Numbered from the stretch's first letter, positions 1 through 11,273 are shown. The stretch: DNA of 64,000 nucleotides from Mesostigma viride (GCA_009746045.1 RPFO01002078.1:185001-249000), one strand, 5' to 3'. Notes: generated by a model from the sequence alone, not told the origin. Made by a program: numbers and translations.

Positions 1-323
1 CGCCGGCGTGGGAATGGTGGGAGAGCGATCGCAGCAATGGTTGGTGCTTACCCCTAGACACTCCCGGCCAGTTAGGCTCGAAACACACGCCCTGATCAAG
101 CAAGCTGTTTCCGGCGGCCCCACCGTCTATGTCATTTAGTCGCTCTACACTTAAGCCAGCCATAATTTCAATGCACAAGGCTACACATTTCCATCACCAT
201 TCATCTTCATCATCATCCTGAACGACTCGAATACGCGAACAAGATAACGGCAGCTAGGCTCGAGCTACCATCATTGGTCCGGATTCTCCCGATTTCTGGC
301 CTGCGCTGGTTGTCTCCTTGATA
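1..323 (+). mobile_element. Partial copy of an interspersed TIR element (TATCAAGGAGACAACC family)
   Basis: The segment is closely repeated at 2593-2832 and, in opposite orientation, at 15902-16260. The shared core includes stretches such as CCTGAACGACTCGAA and GATTCTCCCGATTTCTGGC. It ends at 308-323 with GGTTGTCTCCTTGATA, the inverted form of the left terminus seen at 2593. The left end lies outside the window. No coding capacity is visible, so a non-autonomous DNA transposon (MITE-like) is the simplest reading. Confidence 0.6.
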
Positions 324-1140
324 AACTCAACTCGATCAACTCAACGCCCTCAGTCATAGTCATGCCACTTGAACCTGCGGGCGGCTGCGGTGCCCATGAT
401 CATGATGGCCGGCAATGCCGACAATTCCGTCTGTGATGACCAGCCGCGCTTCGAGTATAGGCTTTTTCCCACTAAGGCCGGCGGCCGGCGCTGCGCCGGC
501 AACACCGGGCAACTTCCGACTCAATGGCCGGGTGGCCGGCGAATGCCGGGCAGTTGCTACTACTATAACGGTTTGTTGCATGACATGATGAGCAGACTGT
601 TACTACTCTAGTCCCGCGGTGTACGTGCGCGCCTCCGTGGACACCTTTACCGGCATGGGAAAGATGAACTGTTGTGCTCGTGTCTAGCGCCGCACATGGG
701 CAGCCGGACCCTGGACTGCTGTGCGGGTTCAGGCTTCGTTCGATACTCGCCAAATGGCGCAAAATGAACCAACAATTGTACATCGGTGCGAATCCTCGGT
801 ACCGCTTAGCAACATTCTCACATAGAAGAAGTATTGCCAAGTACTTAGTACGTATTACAACAATCTTCGCCGCGCCGGCCCTGAAAAGGGCCATCCGTCA
901 GGTCGCCCGGATCCGCGCCGGGCACTTTTTTCCAAGCGCGCACACCACTCAGGGATTAAAAGCACTCTGGTGCTAGTTCGTGACTCCCCGGCCAACGAGC
1001 GCACTTCTTACGGGACCACGCCACCATGCCCTAAGTTTACAGAAGGGTGTGTGGCAGCCCTGGCTGCGTGCTGTCGCCCTACCTGTTCAGTGTTCATTAT
1101 TGTGGTCGAATACGTGATGATTCCTGAAGGCGCGCAAGCG
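324..1140. other. Intergenic stretch without a recognisable gene
   Basis: Short overlapping open frames on both strands show no family motif, no consistent codon preference and no splice-joined frame. The last part may be the decayed 5' portion of the LINE remnant that follows. Confidence 0.4.
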
Positions 1141-1142
1141 AT

Positions 1143-2310
1143 TTGCCCGCATCGTGGGTAGGGAACCAGGGGTGCAGGTTGCTAACAAATTCTGGCATGG
1201 CGGGGCGGACACGGCCGAGATTCGGCTGGCAGACATCATCTACGCAGACGACACCACCCTCTTCGAGGATCGACACTGGGCACGTACAGACTGTCATGCA
1301 TGGCTTGACTGCCTGGCTATCGAGGCCCGTGCAGTGGGGCTTGAGGTCAGCAAGAAGACAGTGGCCCTGGCGGTTGGGCTCACCCACTCACGGCCACCCC
1401 TCTATCTCCTCGACGGCTCTCGAGTCCTGTATCGGGACCGCGTCAAGCTGCTGCCTGCTGGGCAGCCTGCTCCCCAGCTGCGAGGTTCAGATGTGGACCA
1501 TCGCATCTCACGGCTCCCTCGCCTGGCACGCTTTACGCCAGTACCGGGCCCTGTGGCGCAAGCCCCTGGGCAAGATCGAGAAACAGGACCTGTTTAAGGT
1601 CCTCGTCCTTCCTGTTCTCACGCATGGGGCCGAGACGTGGACCCTCACCGCCGACCTGGCCCGCAAGCTGGACGGCGCGGTCACCAACATGCTGCGCTCC
1701 ATTTTCAGAGTAGGATATGCTGCTCATGTCCGCAATGAGGACCTGTACCAGGGCATGCCCTATATCACCAGCACCATTAAGCAGCGGCGCCTGCAGCTAG
1801 TAGTAGGGCACCTATAGCTCGCACCAACCAGGTAGACACCTCACGTGGCCCCCCCGCGGGACTGCGACCAGCTCAGCCTGGCCGGCACCTCCTGAGGTGG
1901 GCCGGCCCCCGTGATGTTAGACGCCGCAAGGCCCGCATGCACCTTCAAAGAACAGCTAGTAGAGGACATGGGGGGCCTAGGCCTCTCCGTGATTTGGAAG
2001 AAGATGATGGACAAGGCCAAGTGGGCCCAGGTCATAGAGGACAACGAGCCCCCCCCTGTGGGGAAGCGCCCGCGCGTGCAAACTCACGGGAGGCACACCA
2101 GACAGCTCCCCATGCAAGGGTAGCGTGATGCCGTTGAGATAGATGTTTGTAGTTAGTGATGCTGTTAGATAGATGTTGTAGGTAGCTGATGTAGATAGAG
2201 TAGACCGGTAGGACTGTTTGCACCCATCCATCCTTCCATCCATCCGGGTCAATGCTCCGTGACTTTCCAACGGGAGCACGAGTCTAATAAATTAATTAAT
2301 TAATTAACGG
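1143..2310 (+). pseudogene. Frameshifted LINE (non-LTR retrotransposon) ORF2 C-terminal remnant and 3' end
   Basis: One frame (about 1154-1380) encodes a reverse-transcriptase core with the catalytic motif IIYADDTTLF and a following VGLEVSKKT block. A second frame (about 1460-1817) carries the thumb/connection part, with LFKVLVLPVLTHGAETW and IKQRRLQLVVGHL. A third frame (about 1880-2125) carries the C-terminal segment with RDVRRRKAR and MMDKAKWAQVI. At least two frameshifts and the missing N-terminal half make it a dead, 5'-truncated copy. The 3' untranslated end has (CATC)n near 2225 and a (TAAT)n tail near 2283-2308. Both are shared with the short copy at 19077-19215. Confidence 0.8.
2283..2310 (+). 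repeat. (TAAT)n tail of LINE 3' end
   Basis: A short TAAT/ATTA run directly follows the conserved block containing CCAACGGGAGCACGAGTCTAA, as it does in the second copy near 19196-19215. This suggests the LINE ends in a simple-repeat tail rather than poly(A). Confidence 0.6.
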
Positions 2311-2592
2311 GAGCACGTGTTTAATTTATTAATGAATTAGTAGCACATGTGGGGCAGTTGCTTACTACACCCCTAGTCCCACGTTTAACATTTCCAGCAT
2401 TAAGATCTTGAGACCCTGGATTTGACCTCTACTAGTACTTCGTAGAATAATAGTAGCATGTAGTAGAACTTAGTAGAAACGAATCGTAGTAGTAAGATTC
2501 CTTAAGATCGTGAGCCCTGGATTGGCCGAACCCAATCTTAAACGTGGAGCTAGGGGTGTAGTCGGCAGGTATCGAGAGGACTTCATGCATAG

Positions 2593-2832
2593 TATCAAGG
2601 AGACAACCAATAAAGTCTATTGTTTCCGGCCCCATCGTCTAGGTCATCTAGTCGCTCTACACGTAAGCCAGTAATACATAATTTCAATGCACAAGGCTAC
2701 ACATTTCCATCTCCATTCGATCGTATTCATCATCCTGAACGACTCGAAAACGCGGACAAGATAACGGCAGGCTCGAGCTACCATGGTCCGAATTCTCCCG
2801 ATTTCTGGCATGCGCTGGTTGTCTCGTTGATA
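2593..2832 (+). mobile_element. 240-bp TIR element, TATCAAGGAGACAACC family
   Basis: The left end reads TATCAAGGAGACAACCA. The reverse complement of the right end reads TATCAACGAGACAACCA, a 16 of 17 match. The body matches the copies at 1-323 and 15902-16260. No ORF is present. If the outer TA is the target duplication this would be Tc1/mariner-like, but the flanks do not settle it. Confidence 0.65.
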
Positions 2833-3314
2833 GTCATTCCTTGCACACACGCGTATGCATACGTCGTACGTACTAGTTGTACGGTAAATATAATCTCGAG
2901 AGACGTACGCAAAGGACACATCATTCTTCCACGACTTCAGCACTGTTTGCGCGACGCGAAGGATGGTTCTGTATATAGTCATCTCCGCATTGATACATCT
3001 GCATTAATGAATGATTTTTGAATGTTCAGGAGCATTTACGTAGGCGACGGGAGGCTTACGTACACGTCAACTTTGTAACTCCCTGATCGAACAATTTATG
3101 GCATAAGCCAGGGAGGGCATGGAAACTACGTAGTAGTATGGAGAAATGATGGACCATTGAAGGAGTTCCATGGATCAGTGACCAGTTCATGCTACCTCCA
3201 TGCATGCAATGCAAGTTGGGTCCTACATCCACAACAAAATATTCACATCGATCGGGAGTGCACTCACTCATGCCTCCCACCAACAACACCAACGGCACCT
3301 GAGCATCACAAGCT
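2833..3314. other. Intergenic stretch, 3' flank of the LRR gene
   Basis: No coding or repeat signal is recognised. It is probably the 3' untranslated and terminator region of the minus-strand gene that follows. Confidence 0.3.
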
Positions 3315-5660
3315 CTAGCCCAACCGCCGGCAATCGCTCATCAAGAGCGACAGCGCCTCGTACCTAATGCCGGGGCACCCATCGCTGCCCAGGCACGTGA
3401 GGCGAATGCCGTTCTCCACGAGCGCCCTAATGCTCCGTTCCGTAACGCCCACACACTGTGCCACGTTCAAGTCCGTCAAGCCTGGGCACCCCCTCGCGAT
3501 GACCTCAATGCTGTCGTCCGTGACGTCACTGTACGCAACATCCAGGCCCCGCAGGCGCCCGCACTGCGCGCCCACCGCGCAAATCCCTTCATCCGTCACA
3601 TTCTCACACATGGCTGCCGATAAATGCTCTAAAACACGACAACTGCAGGCCACGGCGCGTATGCCCGCGTCGCTCACGGCACCACACCCTGCAACATCTA
3701 GCCGCCGCAACCGGGGGCAGTGCGCCGCCACCACCGAGATGCCGACATCCGTCACCTTGTCGCAGTACCCGACGTACAGCTCCTCCAGCTGGCAGCCGGC
3801 AGTGCGCCCGGCGGCAACTGGTGACCAGGCCATGGGGATGAATAGGTCATGGCCAAGACGCTCCGGCCCCGCTTGCGTTGCTTCCACGCTGGGCTCCGCC
3901 GCCACAACCGCTTGCCTCTCCCCGCTGACCTCAGCACCTGCACCCAGGGTGGAATCCGAATTATCCGATCCCACAGGGACACCGTTACCAGAATCACCCC
4001 GCTCACCGGGAATACCGGCATTGGCCCCAGCTGCACTCCGCAAAGACTCAGCCCTGTGGGGTCCCTGCGCTGAGCGGGACGCGCCACCGCCCCCGCCCCC
4101 GCCGCTGCCACTGCTGCCCCCACCGCCGCCATCGCCACCACCACAGGGACCCTGGGGGCGCCTCGTCACGAGCGCGGCCAGCCCCTCATCTGTCACCTTG
4201 CACGCGGAGACGTCGAGGTAGGTGAGCGCGGGGCAGTGGGCACCCACGGAAAGCACGCTGGCGTCCGTCACCCCTGTGCACAGGGTGAGCTCGAGGTGGG
4301 CCAGCCGGGGGCAGGAGCGGCCGATGGCCACGATGCTGGCGTCTGTCACGCCCGCGCAGCGCCCCGCGCAGAGCCACGTGAGGGCGGGGCACCCGCGCGC
4401 GACCGCGGATATGCTGCCGTCCGTGACGTAGGAGCACATGGCCACGTCCAGGTGCTCCAGAAACGCGCAGCGCTCGGCGACTGCCAGCACGCCGGCGTCC
4501 GTCACGCGCTCGCACCAGGAGACGTCCAGGTGGCGCAATCCCGCGCACCGGGACGCGATCTCCCGCACGCTGGCGTCCGACACGCTGATGCACCCGGCCA
4601 CCGTGAGGTGCGTCAGCGATGGGCACCGGCGCGCCACCGTGAGCATGCTGATGTCCGACAGCTGGAGGCAGCCCTGCACGTTCAGGTGCTCCAGCTGACG
4701 CGCCGCAGTCCCCGCCACCGCGACCACCGTGGCGTCGCGGATCGCGCGGCATTGCGCCAGGTGGACGCGCCGCAGGCGAGGGCACTTCAACGCCACGGTG
4801 CGCGTCCCTTCGTCCGTCACATCCACGTTGCCCTCCAGCGTCAGGACCTCGAGGCCCTGCCAGGTGGTGGACACCTGGCGCAGCACACCTTGCGCCCGCG
4901 CGCGCGCTCGCATCTCGGCCCCAATCGCTGCTGATGCGTCCCCAGGGGAATGGCCTTGAGGCGCCCCCTCCCCATGCACAACCCCACGACCCACACGGCT
5001 GCTCTCCACCCCGTAGCCCCCCCAGTGCTCGTGGAAGTGCCCCCCCCACCCGTGATCGTGGCCCTTCCAGCTGTCCAGCCGCAGCGCCGTCACGCGCGGG
5101 CACTTTGTTAGCAGCCAGGACAGTGCGCCCCAGGCCTCGGGGTCGCTGGCGTGCGCCAGGAGCTGCTCCCCGTCGACCTCGGCCTGCGACTCGAGCGACT
5201 CGTCGACGGCAGACCGGAACGAGGAGCAGAGGGGGCGCAGGCGCAGGCGCTGCAGCAGCGGAACATGAGCCATGATCAGCGCGCCCACGCCGCGGATGGC
5301 CGTGATGTCCTGCAGGCTTACTGTGATGTCCTGAAATCTGCTGACCGCGATGTCTCCACCCCCCGTGGCATCCTGCAGGGTAGCCTCTGTGGTGTCTGGC
5401 CCTTGGGAGATTGGGAGGTTGTCGAATCCATTCGGCACAGGCTTGTTGAGCGCGTTGGGAGGGGGGATGTCGTGGCTGGGACTGGGGTTGCGGGCAAGGC
5501 GGGGAGCGCTCGACCTCGAGTGCCCCAGTGATGGCACGATGTCCTTGGATGCCATGCTGGCATGTGACGTCATGCCGCCAAGAGGGTGTGACGGTGGCAC
5601 GTCAAACCCCAAACAATGTATGCGGGAGGTCTGCGTGGGATCGTAGTCTCTATTCACCAA
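3315..5660 (-). CDS. F-box-like / leucine-rich-repeat protein (AMN1/FBXL type)
   Basis: This is an uninterrupted reading frame of 781 codons. Residues about 117-150 (ITAIRGVGALIMAHVPLLQ, then RPLCSSFRSAV) resemble a divergent F-box, the Skp1-binding helix bundle. From about 265 to 500 come cysteine-containing LRRs of about 26 residues with the pattern CPxLxxLxVxxCxxVTDxxI. A low-complexity Gly/Ser/Ala insert runs from about 500 to 620, and about six more repeats follow to about 770. In this family the LRR arc recruits substrates to SCF ubiquitin ligases, or acts without an F-box as in AMN1; either is inference here. The first about 115 residues look poorly conserved. A CTGCAG acceptor-like site precedes GACATCACG just before the F-box-like part, so the true start may lie on a spliced upstream exon. 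Confidence 0.75.
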   Translation of the reverse strand: MVNRDYDPTQTSRIHCLGFDVPPSHPLGGMTSHASMASKDIVPSLGHSRSSAPRLARNPSPSHDIPPPNALNKPVPNGFDNLPISQGPDTTEATLQDATGGGDIAVSRFQDITVSLQDITAIRGVGALIMAHVPLLQRLRLRPLCSSFRSAVDESLESQAEVDGEQLLAHASDPEAWGALSWLLTKCPRVTALRLDSWKGHDHGWGGHFHEHWGGYGVESSRVGRGVVHGEGAPQGHSPGDASAAIGAEMRARARAQGVLRQVSTTWQGLEVLTLEGNVDVTDEGTRTVALKCPRLRRVHLAQCRAIRDATVVAVAGTAARQLEHLNVQGCLQLSDISMLTVARRCPSLTHLTVAGCISVSDASVREIASRCAGLRHLDVSWCERVTDAGVLAVAERCAFLEHLDVAMCSYVTDGSISAVARGCPALTWLCAGRCAGVTDASIVAIGRSCPRLAHLELTLCTGVTDASVLSVGAHCPALTYLDVSACKVTDEGLAALVTRRPQGPCGGGDGGGGGSSGSGGGGGGGASRSAQGPHRAESLRSAAGANAGIPGERGDSGNGVPVGSDNSDSTLGAGAEVSGERQAVVAAEPSVEATQAGPERLGHDLFIPMAWSPVAAGRTAGCQLEELYVGYCDKVTDVGISVVAAHCPRLRRLDVAGCGAVSDAGIRAVACSCRVLEHLSAAMCENVTDEGICAVGAQCGRLRGLDVAYSDVTDDSIEVIARGCPGLTDLNVAQCVGVTERSIRALVENGIRLTCLGSDGCPGIRYEALSLLMSDCRRLG

Positions 5661-5939
5661 CCGGTCGGGTGCAAACCCTTATCCGTTCATTGCCAAGCTC
5701 TGCAGGTGCCAACTATGGCGCAATCCAACAAGTTGTCTTGGTGGGCAGTGCCAGTGGCTGTGGGCGGCGACGCCACAACCCGGGGGGCACCAGGCACGGG
5801 GGCAGAGAACGTTTGTATCCTCCCTGTGGAGTGGTCGCGAATCCCTGGGGAAAAAACGCATCGTCAACCCAGCGGCAAGTTGCAGAGGGATGAGTTGGGC
5901 TATTGAGCTATTGCTACAATGGTAGGTTGGAGATAGCCC
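5661..5939. promoter_or_regulatory. 5' flank of the LRR gene
   Basis: The position upstream of a minus-strand gene is the only reason for the call. No clear TATA box or other element was recognised. Confidence 0.25.
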
Positions 5940-6230
<291 letters not shown>

Positions 6231-7006
6231 GACAGCGTGCCGAACAGCCTAGTGCTTGACTTGCAAATTCATTCCACCTGCCATGCTTCGCTCACGCAGC
6301 CCCAGCTCCAGATAATGCCTACCTGCCCAAATTGAACGAAAAGATAAGGAAGAAAGGGTAACACTGAGTTTTATCCTTTTGATAACAAACCTGAAACGCA
6401 ATCGTGATCGATGGACTGTGTTCTTAGGCAACGTCAGCAACCGCAGAAATAATAAAAAGGGCAACTGTAACACTGCACGCAATCTCTCGCGTGACTGATG
6501 ATTGGCGCATCTATTTAGTGTTATTCATTGGGCATTGGAAGGAGCGACAGTTTTAATTGGCGCGCACAACAACGGTGACAAGGATAATACAGTTGCCAAT
6601 AAGCAGCTATGAGTGAGCTCGACGTAATCGATCACACCCAATCAATTATGCTGAAATTTATGACAAAACAAAAAGTAGCCGCAACAGTTATTGCACTGAC
6701 GCAGTGCCTGACAGGAAAGTGCAACTGCGAAAAGCGTTATCGCCGCCAGGTAGTATGTAGTAATCTGCAGCACAACCCCGATATTGCCCACCTGACAAGC
6801 CTCGCGTCTTCAAACGCGACGATAAAGGAAGGCAGCCAACCTTTTGAACTCCCCGATGTGTCCTGGAATGTGCGCAAGTCAAGTAATCGGGCACTAATGC
6901 CTTCCCTGTCGATTTGAATTACTCCATGTCGGACCTCACAAGGCTGTACGCTAATTCGCTTTCATATATTTTCCATTATCGCGAACCAAAGCGGCACAAT
7001 CTATAT
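6231..7006. other. AT-richer intergenic stretch without a recognised gene
   Basis: Only short frames are present and no family motifs. Base composition is clearly lower in GC than in the neighbouring coding regions. Confidence 0.35.
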
Positions 7007-7520
7007 TATCAAGGAGACAATCTATACATCCATTATATACATCGACCTCGTCCATACAACAACCCGCATTACCGGCGATACGCACTTGTTATGTTTTCCG
7101 GTTATTGTGCTCCAAAGAATAAAGATGCGGTCACGCGCGGAGTATGTGACTGCCTGCAACTGGTGTGTGGGCTGTGACCACAGGTGTGCTGGCACTGCAT
7201 GCACAGGGCGCGTTCGTGGCACGCGCAATTTGGGGCGCGTTCGTTTGTTCGTTCGTTCGTTCGTGGCGTGCGCGTGCCGTACGCGTCCCTGCCTGCCGTG
7301 GAAGGCCGGACGGATTTTGGACCATGAGTGCACAGTGCCCTGGACTGGTCTTTGTGGCCTCGAAATCCGCCCGCCGGTGCCGTGCTCGGTGAGACCGTTC
7401 TCGACATTCCGCCATTCCGCCGGGCTTGTTGATTGCCGAACAACGGTCGCCTTGGACGACTGTTGACTATGGTATAGACGGATTTCTGGCCTGCGCTCCA
7501 GGCTGGTTGTCTTATTGATA
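7007..7520. mobile_element. 514-bp TIR element, diverged member of the TATCAAGGAGACAACC family
   Basis: The left end is TATCAAGGAGACAATC and the right end reads GGTTGTCTTATTGATA. Just inside the right end lies a segment like GATTTCTGGCCTGCGCT, which also precedes the right terminus of the copies at 1-323 and 2593-2832. The body includes a (GTTC)n run near 7242-7262. No intact ORF. Confidence 0.5.
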
Positions 7521-8318
7521 GTCGGTAACAACTCGAAAGACCGGCCTACCCCAATGAGCTGACTGCCGGCCGAACCGGCCGGGGTGGCAGTGCTGCCGAA
7601 CTAGTACTACTAAATGATGAATTAATTAATTAATTAATAAGCACGTGACCGCTGCGTCACATGGGTGCCAATACAGAGTAAAGGAACCTTCAACCACTAA
7701 ATGAATAACTGAAACTCATTATAACTCATTCCAATACAGAGTAAAGGAACCGACCTTCAACACTCAGTAAATGAATAAACTCATTGGAACTAATTAAATG
7801 ATCACTAGTAGTATCTATCATGATAAGTATGCGGATATATATCAAGGATCCGGAGACAACCATATATAACTATGCGGATGACTGTATCTCTTAATGCCTT
7901 CACTGGTTCTCTCACTGCCAAGTCCCGTCCTGTCAGTGAGAGACGGATCAGATGGCCGATGGGTGTCTCTCGTGCCCTCGTTCAGTTCAGTTGTCGGTGT
8001 AGCTGGCCGCACACCGCTGGGATCAGTTGACGGATGGAGTGAAAGCGCTTTCATGATGTAAATTATGATCATTGTGCTCCGCGACTGCCCAACGGCCGGG
8101 GACGGAGCACAGTTCCGGCACGTGCAAAGTTGCCGCCTAATTAATCAACTGCGGAATACTCTAGTTATCTGCCATCATGTACAACCACTACTAGAGTATT
8201 CAGTTGCAGAAACTACAGTTGAAAAGAGAGGTTATTATATCAAAGAGAGGTTATTATATGCCCGGCATCTCAATTAAACGCAGCCGTATGTAGGGTTGGG
8301 TCAAGATAAAGACGATCT
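7521..8318. repeat. Repeat-derived intergenic DNA with a (TAAT)n tail near 7618-7639
   Basis: It contains a (TAAT)n run like the LINE tails. A truncated TIR-family end (TATCAAGG, then GGAGACAACC, near 7846-7862) and a GCTCCGCGACTGCCCAACGG block near 8078 like the LINE 3' UTR are also present. No gene is recognised. Confidence 0.4.
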
Positions 8319-8738
8319 TTGTTTTTAACTTTTCTACGACATTCTCGGCCTACCATAGTAGTCAATCCGTCTCTTGTCACCCATACCATCCGACACCGCC
8401 GCCTCCTCTTTGCGGCCGGCCATCTTGCCCGCACAGACCAGGTGAATACCGATGTGGGCCTTGCCGGGGGGCTTAAGACGGTCCAACCAGGTAGACACCT
8501 CCTCCTATGGCAGGGTCCCCTAGTCCCATCGCCGGCAACCCATTGGCAAACTTGCGCGCGCCGGGCACCGGCGCGGTGCGACCCGGACCTATGTGACACA
8601 ACTGCTTGAAGATGCAGGGCTTCTGGGACTAATTACTCCGCGCCCGCATGATTGATGAGGATAAATGGGCTGCCATCTGCGATAATCATTCATGCAGGAC
8701 AAGACGCGGTGGAAGAAGATTGTCAAGGCGCACACGCC
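8319..8738 (+). pseudogene. LINE ORF2 C-terminal fragment, interrupted by the LTR retrotransposon
   Basis: The frame encodes RRLLFAAGHLARTD, the R-R-L-x-x-x-GHLAR block common near the C-terminus of LINE polymerases. MIDEDKWAAICD follows, a motif also found in the copy at 18274 and, as MMDKAKWAQVI, at about 2004. The frame then runs through KTRWKKIVKAHTP. It resumes with DPVGKPPPP and a KRRRRF-stop end directly after the LTR element at about 12208-12252. The LTR element therefore landed inside this ORF end. Confidence 0.7.
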
Positions 8739-9300
8739 TGTTACGCCCAGGCTCTACTCGATCCCAAACCCCGCGCCTAACCTTACCTAAACTAGTGAGG
8801 GTACCTAGTGATGAGGAGCTATGTTGTGGAAAGACCTGGGACGTCGACTCTGTTCTCAATGCATTCTATTATAATACGCCATACACCGAATAAAACCAGG
8901 GTACTACGAAGGAAACAATAATACACTGCCATGACCCTAGCTAATATGTGTTAATTCATAACACACGCCGGGTGCCATTCACGAAGGACAACTGCTGCAT
9001 AAATGATCGCCGACAGGCGTGTATGCTCGGGCCGACATCGACCCTCGCCTACAGGACCAACGCACGTCCACAAGGTTCACACGCAGGATAAAAGGACCAC
9101 TACTAAAGTACGCAGCGCGGCGCGACTGCACCGAACCACCATACTGTACAAGTGCCACGTCACAAGGCCCGGTACTGACCGGCCAAAAGGTCCTAACTAC
9201 ACGTAAGCCTAGGAAAGTCAGCGAACTGTTCCGGAATGGCTGAGGCAACAAAGGACCTAATTTACGTCCGTAACAACAACAAAAGTTACGCGACGTAACA
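8739..9300 (-). repeat. 3' LTR (relative to minus-strand element)
   Basis: 562 bp, matching 11638-12202 almost base for base. The clearest difference is an indel near 8911 (GGAAACAATAATACAC against GGAAACCGGAATACTACAC). High identity implies a fairly recent insertion. Confidence 0.95.
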
Positions 9301-9316
9301 CCTCCCCCCCACAAAG
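9301..9316 (-). other. Putative polypurine tract of the LTR element
   Basis: The plus strand reads CCTCCCCCCC right after the LTR, so the minus strand has GGGGGGGAGG abutting the 3' LTR, the position expected for second-strand priming. Confidence 0.6.
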
Positions 9317-9933
9317 GTAGGGAGCCCTCTCCCTACGTACAGGGAGGAAACCAAAGGGGTAGGAATTTAACCTAACGCACCCAACAAAAGCCTAACACAA
9401 TCGACTGACCATCCAAGGCCCAAAGCAAAAACATGTTAACCTCGGGTCCACCCCAAACGATGTAGGGATCACCAGCACCACGCCGGGTGTGAGGCTCCCC
9501 TAACTGCCTTGCACGGAGGCTTGCCGGGAGGGACGGCACTAGGCAGGACACGCGTAGGAAACAATGTTCACACTGAGGACAGAGAACGGCCAACCAACTG
9601 GCCAAGCCCAGAGGGCGACTCTATATACCGGAGGGACAAAACCCTCAGGTCGGGCCTAGAGCCCTCTGTCTACACACCAGTAGCCTGAAAAGTACCACGG
9701 GTGGCCAAAAGCACCGCCATGTACGCCCGGTGATGAGCAACATCAGTAGGGTTGTCATGGTTGTCTACACGGATGGAGGAACACATCCTCCCAGACGCCA
9801 TCAAGATACATGCCGAGGAAAGCCCAGTAGTATCGTAGCTTTGTCAGGACCACCTGTCCACGGGCCCTGTCAAGGAACCCACACTGAAACTAGCACACGA
9901 AGGGCTCTGCCGACAGCAGAAGGAGGGCGCGCA

Positions 9934-10426
9934 GGCCGGGCCCACTTCAAATGTTCCGAAAAGTGTGACACTTTTGGTCGTTTTTTTGACTTTTTCGACG
10001 ATCGTCACTCTGCAGAGTGATTCGTCGTGCGAAATCGTGCGAAATTGTGCGAAATTTGCTGAAATCGTGTGAAATTTGCTGAAATCGTGCGAATTTGTGC
10101 GAAATTTGCTGAAATTGTGCGAAATTTCATGTGAAAAATGTCGACGGTAAAAAATTTTGATGTGCACAACGTGTGTGAATTCATGCGAAATTTTGTCAAA
10201 CGTCACTCCCCAAAACGACCCTTGGTTGAAATCCATGCGAAATTGTGCGAAATCATGCAAAATTGTGCGAAATCGTGCGAAATCGTGCGAAAATGTGTGA
10301 AAATTTTGCGAAAATCACGCGAAAATCACGCGAACTCGTGCGAAATTTTATTTTTTTTTTGCGAAAAACGACCAAAAGTGTCACACACTTGGCTTGGACG
10401 GCGGAACATTTGAAGTGGGCCCGGCC
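9934..10426. mobile_element. 493-bp foldback element nested inside the LTR retrotransposon
   Basis: Perfect 25-bp terminal inverted repeats begin GGCCGGGCCCACTTCAAATG. An imperfect inverted extension follows, containing GACACTTTTGGTCGTTTTT. CGCA flanks both ends (9930-9933 and 10427-10430), consistent with a 4-bp target duplication. The interior is an AT-rich array of degenerate GTGCGAAAT/TGCTGAAAT units. No protein-coding capacity is evident, so it is non-autonomous. Confidence 0.75.
10030..10350 (+). repeat. Degenerate GTGCGAAAT minisatellite inside the foldback element
   Basis: Units of roughly 9-17 bp built on GTGCGAAAT, GTGCGAAAAT and TTTGCTGAAAT are repeated many times in the same orientation. 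A unique block near 10140-10230 (including GTCGACGG and CCCCAAAACGACC) interrupts the array. Confidence 0.8.
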
Positions 10427-11042
10427 CGCAGGAGGAACCGATAGAAGACCAGCTCACCACGAGCAACGAAGGTGAAAAACAAGTCCAGGAAACGCTCCAC
10501 GTTGTCGGGCCACAGACGCACGTGCCGGATCTCACGACTCTCGCTAACACGCGTGACCGAAGCTGAGGACTTCCCAACAGGAGCAACGCGCGGTTGGTGG
10601 ATGACGGCGGAGGCGGGCGCGACGGAAGAAGCGGTAGCGGCAGGAGCGGCGACAGGGGAAGACGTCGTGGCCTGTCAGGCAGAGGGCCAATCACCCATGG
10701 CCGAATCATACGTATCATCGGTAGTGTCAAACACCCACTTGCCCGTCGACGCCTTGCCCAAATCTGGATGACGCTGAGGCTCGGCCGGCAGAGCAGGCGC
10801 GACGGAGGGAGCCACGGACGGAGCGACAGCGGCTGGCTGAGCAGGCGTCGTCTGACATGATGGCTGCGGAGGGCGGGGGACAACCAACCGACCCACAGCC
10901 CGAGGAAATAACATAAGGCAAGGAAGAAAAACAACTAGAGGTTGTGCTGGTTTTCACTCGACCTTGAACATAGGTAATCTTCCCAGTCACTACCAGACGG
11001 GTCCATTTACATAATGTCAGAGGGCTTCTTCGACCACTCTAT

Positions 11043-11273
11043 TTAATCGCTTACTAGGTGTGAGGAGGAGGAATGGTACGCAGTGCCAAACGTCACTTTA
11101 GTACCAATAGCAGCAAAGAACTCTGTCCAAAAGTCCGAGGTAAACAGCTTGTCCTTATCGGAGATCATAAACTGCCTCATGCTCAACCCATGGTAACGAT
11201 AAACGTTTAGAAGGTACAGCTGAGCACAGTCACTCGAGCAGTAAGCTCCAAGGGACAAGGGACAAGGTGACAA
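11043..11273 (-). pseudogene. Integrase core fragment of the LTR retrotransposon
   Basis: The frame contains LSMRQFMISDKDKLFTSDFW followed by IGTKVTFGTAYH. This is the region around the second catalytic aspartate of retroviral-type DDE integrases (SDxDxxFTSxFW). The zinc-binding N-terminus and the glutamate-containing end are absent or degraded, so it is a relic. Confidence 0.8.

Noticed and set aside
4186-5103. 305-codon second minus-strand frame within the LRR gene
   Set aside because: Shifted-frame shadow rich in Arg, Gly and Pro; the LRR frame carries the repeats.
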